A DNA stretch of 64,000 bases from Pseudoruegeria sp. SHC-113 (GTDB taxonomy: Bacteria > Pseudomonadota > Alphaproteobacteria > Rhodobacterales > Rhodobacteraceae). How positions within the stretch are numbered: position 1 is the first letter of the stretch; each line of letters opens with the position of its first letter. The stretch covers positions 1,426,001-1,490,000 of the forward strand of contig NZ_JAHUBR010000001.1 in assembly GCF_025376885.1 (NCBI RefSeq). The letters run 5' to 3'. The notes under the pieces are model-generated. The model had not been told where the DNA came from and searched no databases. It saw only the letters and a list, made by a program, of their open reading frames with translations. The translations under genes and the position numbers were made by a program. Below, one piece after another: positions 62,851 through 64,000 of this stretch.

Positions 62851-64000
62851 ATGGCAGACCTTTCAAGCAATTTCGTCGGGATCAAATCCCCTAACCCCTT
62901 CTGGCTCGCCTCCGCGCCGCCGACCGACAAGGAATACAATGTCCGCCGCGCCTTTGAGGCGGGCTGGGGCGGGGTCGTCTGGAAGACGCTGGGCGCGGAA
63001 GGCCCGCCCGTCGTCAACGTCAACGGCCCGCGCTACGGCGCAATCTGGGGGGCGGACCGCCGCCTGCTGGGGCTCAACAACATCGAGTTGATCACCGACC
63101 GCCCGCTGGAGGTGAACCTGCGCGAGATCAAATCGGTGAAGCGCGATTACCCGGACCGCGCGCTGGTGGTGTCGCTCATGGTGCCCTGCGAGGAAGCCGC
63201 GTGGAAAGCCATCCTGCCGCTGGTGGAGGAAACGGGCGCGGATGGCGTCGAGCTGAACTTCGGCTGCCCGCACGGCATGGCGGAGCGCGGCATGGGCTCT
63301 GCCGTGGGGCAGGTGCCCGAGTATATCGAGATGGTCACGCGCTGGGTGAAGCAGAACAGCCGTATGCCCTGCATCGTGAAGCTCACCCCCAACATCACCG
63401 ACATCCGCAAACCGGCCGAGGCCGCCACGCGCGGTGGGGCCGATGCGGTGAGCCTGATCAACACGATCAACTCCATCACCTCGGTCAACCTCGACGAAAT
63501 GTGCCCGGAGCCGATGATCGACGGGCAGGGCTCCCACGGCGGCTATTGCGGCCCGGCGGTGAAGCCGATTGCGCTGAACATGGTGGCCGAGATCGCCCGC
63601 AACCCGGAAACGGCAAACATCCCGATTTCCGGCATCGGCGGCGTCACCACATGGCGCGACGCGGCGGAGTTCATCTCGCTGGGCGCGGGCAACGTGCAGG
63701 TCTGCACGGCGGCCATGACCTATGGCTTCAAGATCGTGCAGGAGATGATCTCGGGCCTGTCCCAATGGATGGACGAAAAAGGTTACGCTTCGGTTGACGA
63801 GGTCGTGGGCCGTGCCGTTCCGAAAGTGAAGGACTGGCAGGATCTGAACCTGAACTACGTGGCCAAGGCCTCGATCAATCAGGACGATTGCATCAAATGC
63901 GGCCGCTGCTTTGCGGCTTGCGAAGACACCAGCCACCAGGCCATCGCGATGAGCGAAGATCGCACTTTCACCGTGAAGGACGATGAATGCGTGGCCTGCA
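62851..64000 (+). CDS. preA: NAD-dependent dihydropyrimidine dehydrogenase, PreA subunit (cut by window end)
   Basis: Open from the ATG at 62851 to the window end, 383 residues visible. It is an FMN barrel that reduces uracil and thymine to dihydropyrimidines. Seen are FVGIKSPNPFWLASAPPTDKE, ELNFGCPHGMAERGMGSAVG, VKLTPNITDIRKPAEA, the FMN-phosphate region ISGIGGVTTWRDAAEF, and a ferredoxin-like tail DDCIKCGRCFAACED then ECVAC, the second cluster being cut. It is the mate of preT. Confidence 0.94.
   Translation, partial: MADLSSNFVGIKSPNPFWLASAPPTDKEYNVRRAFEAGWGGVVWKTLGAEGPPVVNVNGPRYGAIWGADRRLLGLNNIELITDRPLEVNLREIKSVKRDYPDRALVVSLMVPCEEAAWKAILPLVEETGADGVELNFGCPHGMAERGMGSAVGQVPEYIEMVTRWVKQNSRMPCIVKLTPNITDIRKPAEAATRGGADAVSLINTINSITSVNLDEMCPEPMIDGQGSHGGYCGPAVKPIALNMVAEIARNPETANIPISGIGGVTTWRDAAEFISLGAGNVQVCTAAMTYGFKIVQEMISGLSQWMDEKGYASVDEVVGRAVPKVKDWQDLNLNYVAKASINQDDCIKCGRCFAACEDTSHQAIAMSEDRTFTVKDDECVAC

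Overview
The window is a GC-rich (roughly 63-65%) stretch of alphaproteobacterial chromosome, most likely from a Rhodobacteraceae (Roseobacter-group) bacterium. The signs are gene content and order (ftsY-EamA-yciB, NDUFA12 next to an Mla-type protein, DUF2155, aat and accCB), a TRAP transporter, many Rhodobacteraceae-type hypothetical proteins, and short intergenic repeats with a GATATTT core. No species is claimed. I saw no insertion sequence, integrase, prophage block or CRISPR array; the window is mostly core genome with two catabolic operons and a small composition-shifted insert.

Layout. 1-10.1 kb: end of a YhhN gene, a kinase-like gene, ftsY, a DMT transporter, yciB, a glutathione transferase, a membrane aspartic protease, marC coupled to an ABC-F ATPase, a DUF2087 protein, ndk and a DUF4329 protein. 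10.1-15.4 kb: a geranylgeranyl-reductase-type flavoprotein, a 1,219-residue RTX/cadherin-repeat protein, and tRNA-Tyr. 15.4-23.1 kb: an RlmB-type methyltransferase, small proteins, and a split histidine cluster (hisE-hisF, hisA, hisH, hisB) interrupted by a DUF2147 protein and a peroxiredoxin/AraC pair. 23.3-25.7 kb: three identical tRNA-Gly genes, a MAPEG protein and a TetR/cupin pair. 25.8-35.0 kb: pyruvate carboxylase, an FMN 2-hydroxy-acid dehydrogenase, a ribbon-helix-helix protein, a DJ-1/PfpI protein, a GH19 lysozyme-like enzyme and a UvrD-type helicase.

35.2-44.3 kb holds a leftward operon: N-formylglutamate-amidohydrolase-like protein, TRAP transporter (Q, M, P), glutamine-synthetase-family ligase, NTF2-like protein, aldehyde dehydrogenase and iron alcohol dehydrogenase, with a divergent RpiR regulator. 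I read it as uptake of an amine or amino alcohol, gamma-glutamylation, oxidation of the alcohol end to an acid, then removal of the glutamyl group. This is inference and the best candidate for an undescribed pathway here.

45.0-52.3 kb holds a rightward operon: LacI regulator, sugar-binding protein, two unusual ABC permeases, a glucosylglycerate/mannosylglycerate-hydrolase-like enzyme and the ATPase. One permease carries a DUF11-like domain in its first periplasmic loop; the other has an extra N-terminal membrane region. 52.6-54.6 kb is clpP-clpX. 54.8-56.7 kb is a lower-GC insert with a winged-helix/TPR regulator and a 57-residue ORF. The end of the window has NDUFA12, an MlaD-like protein, DUF2155, aat, accC-accB and the pyrimidine-reductase pair preT-preA, the last cut by the window edge.
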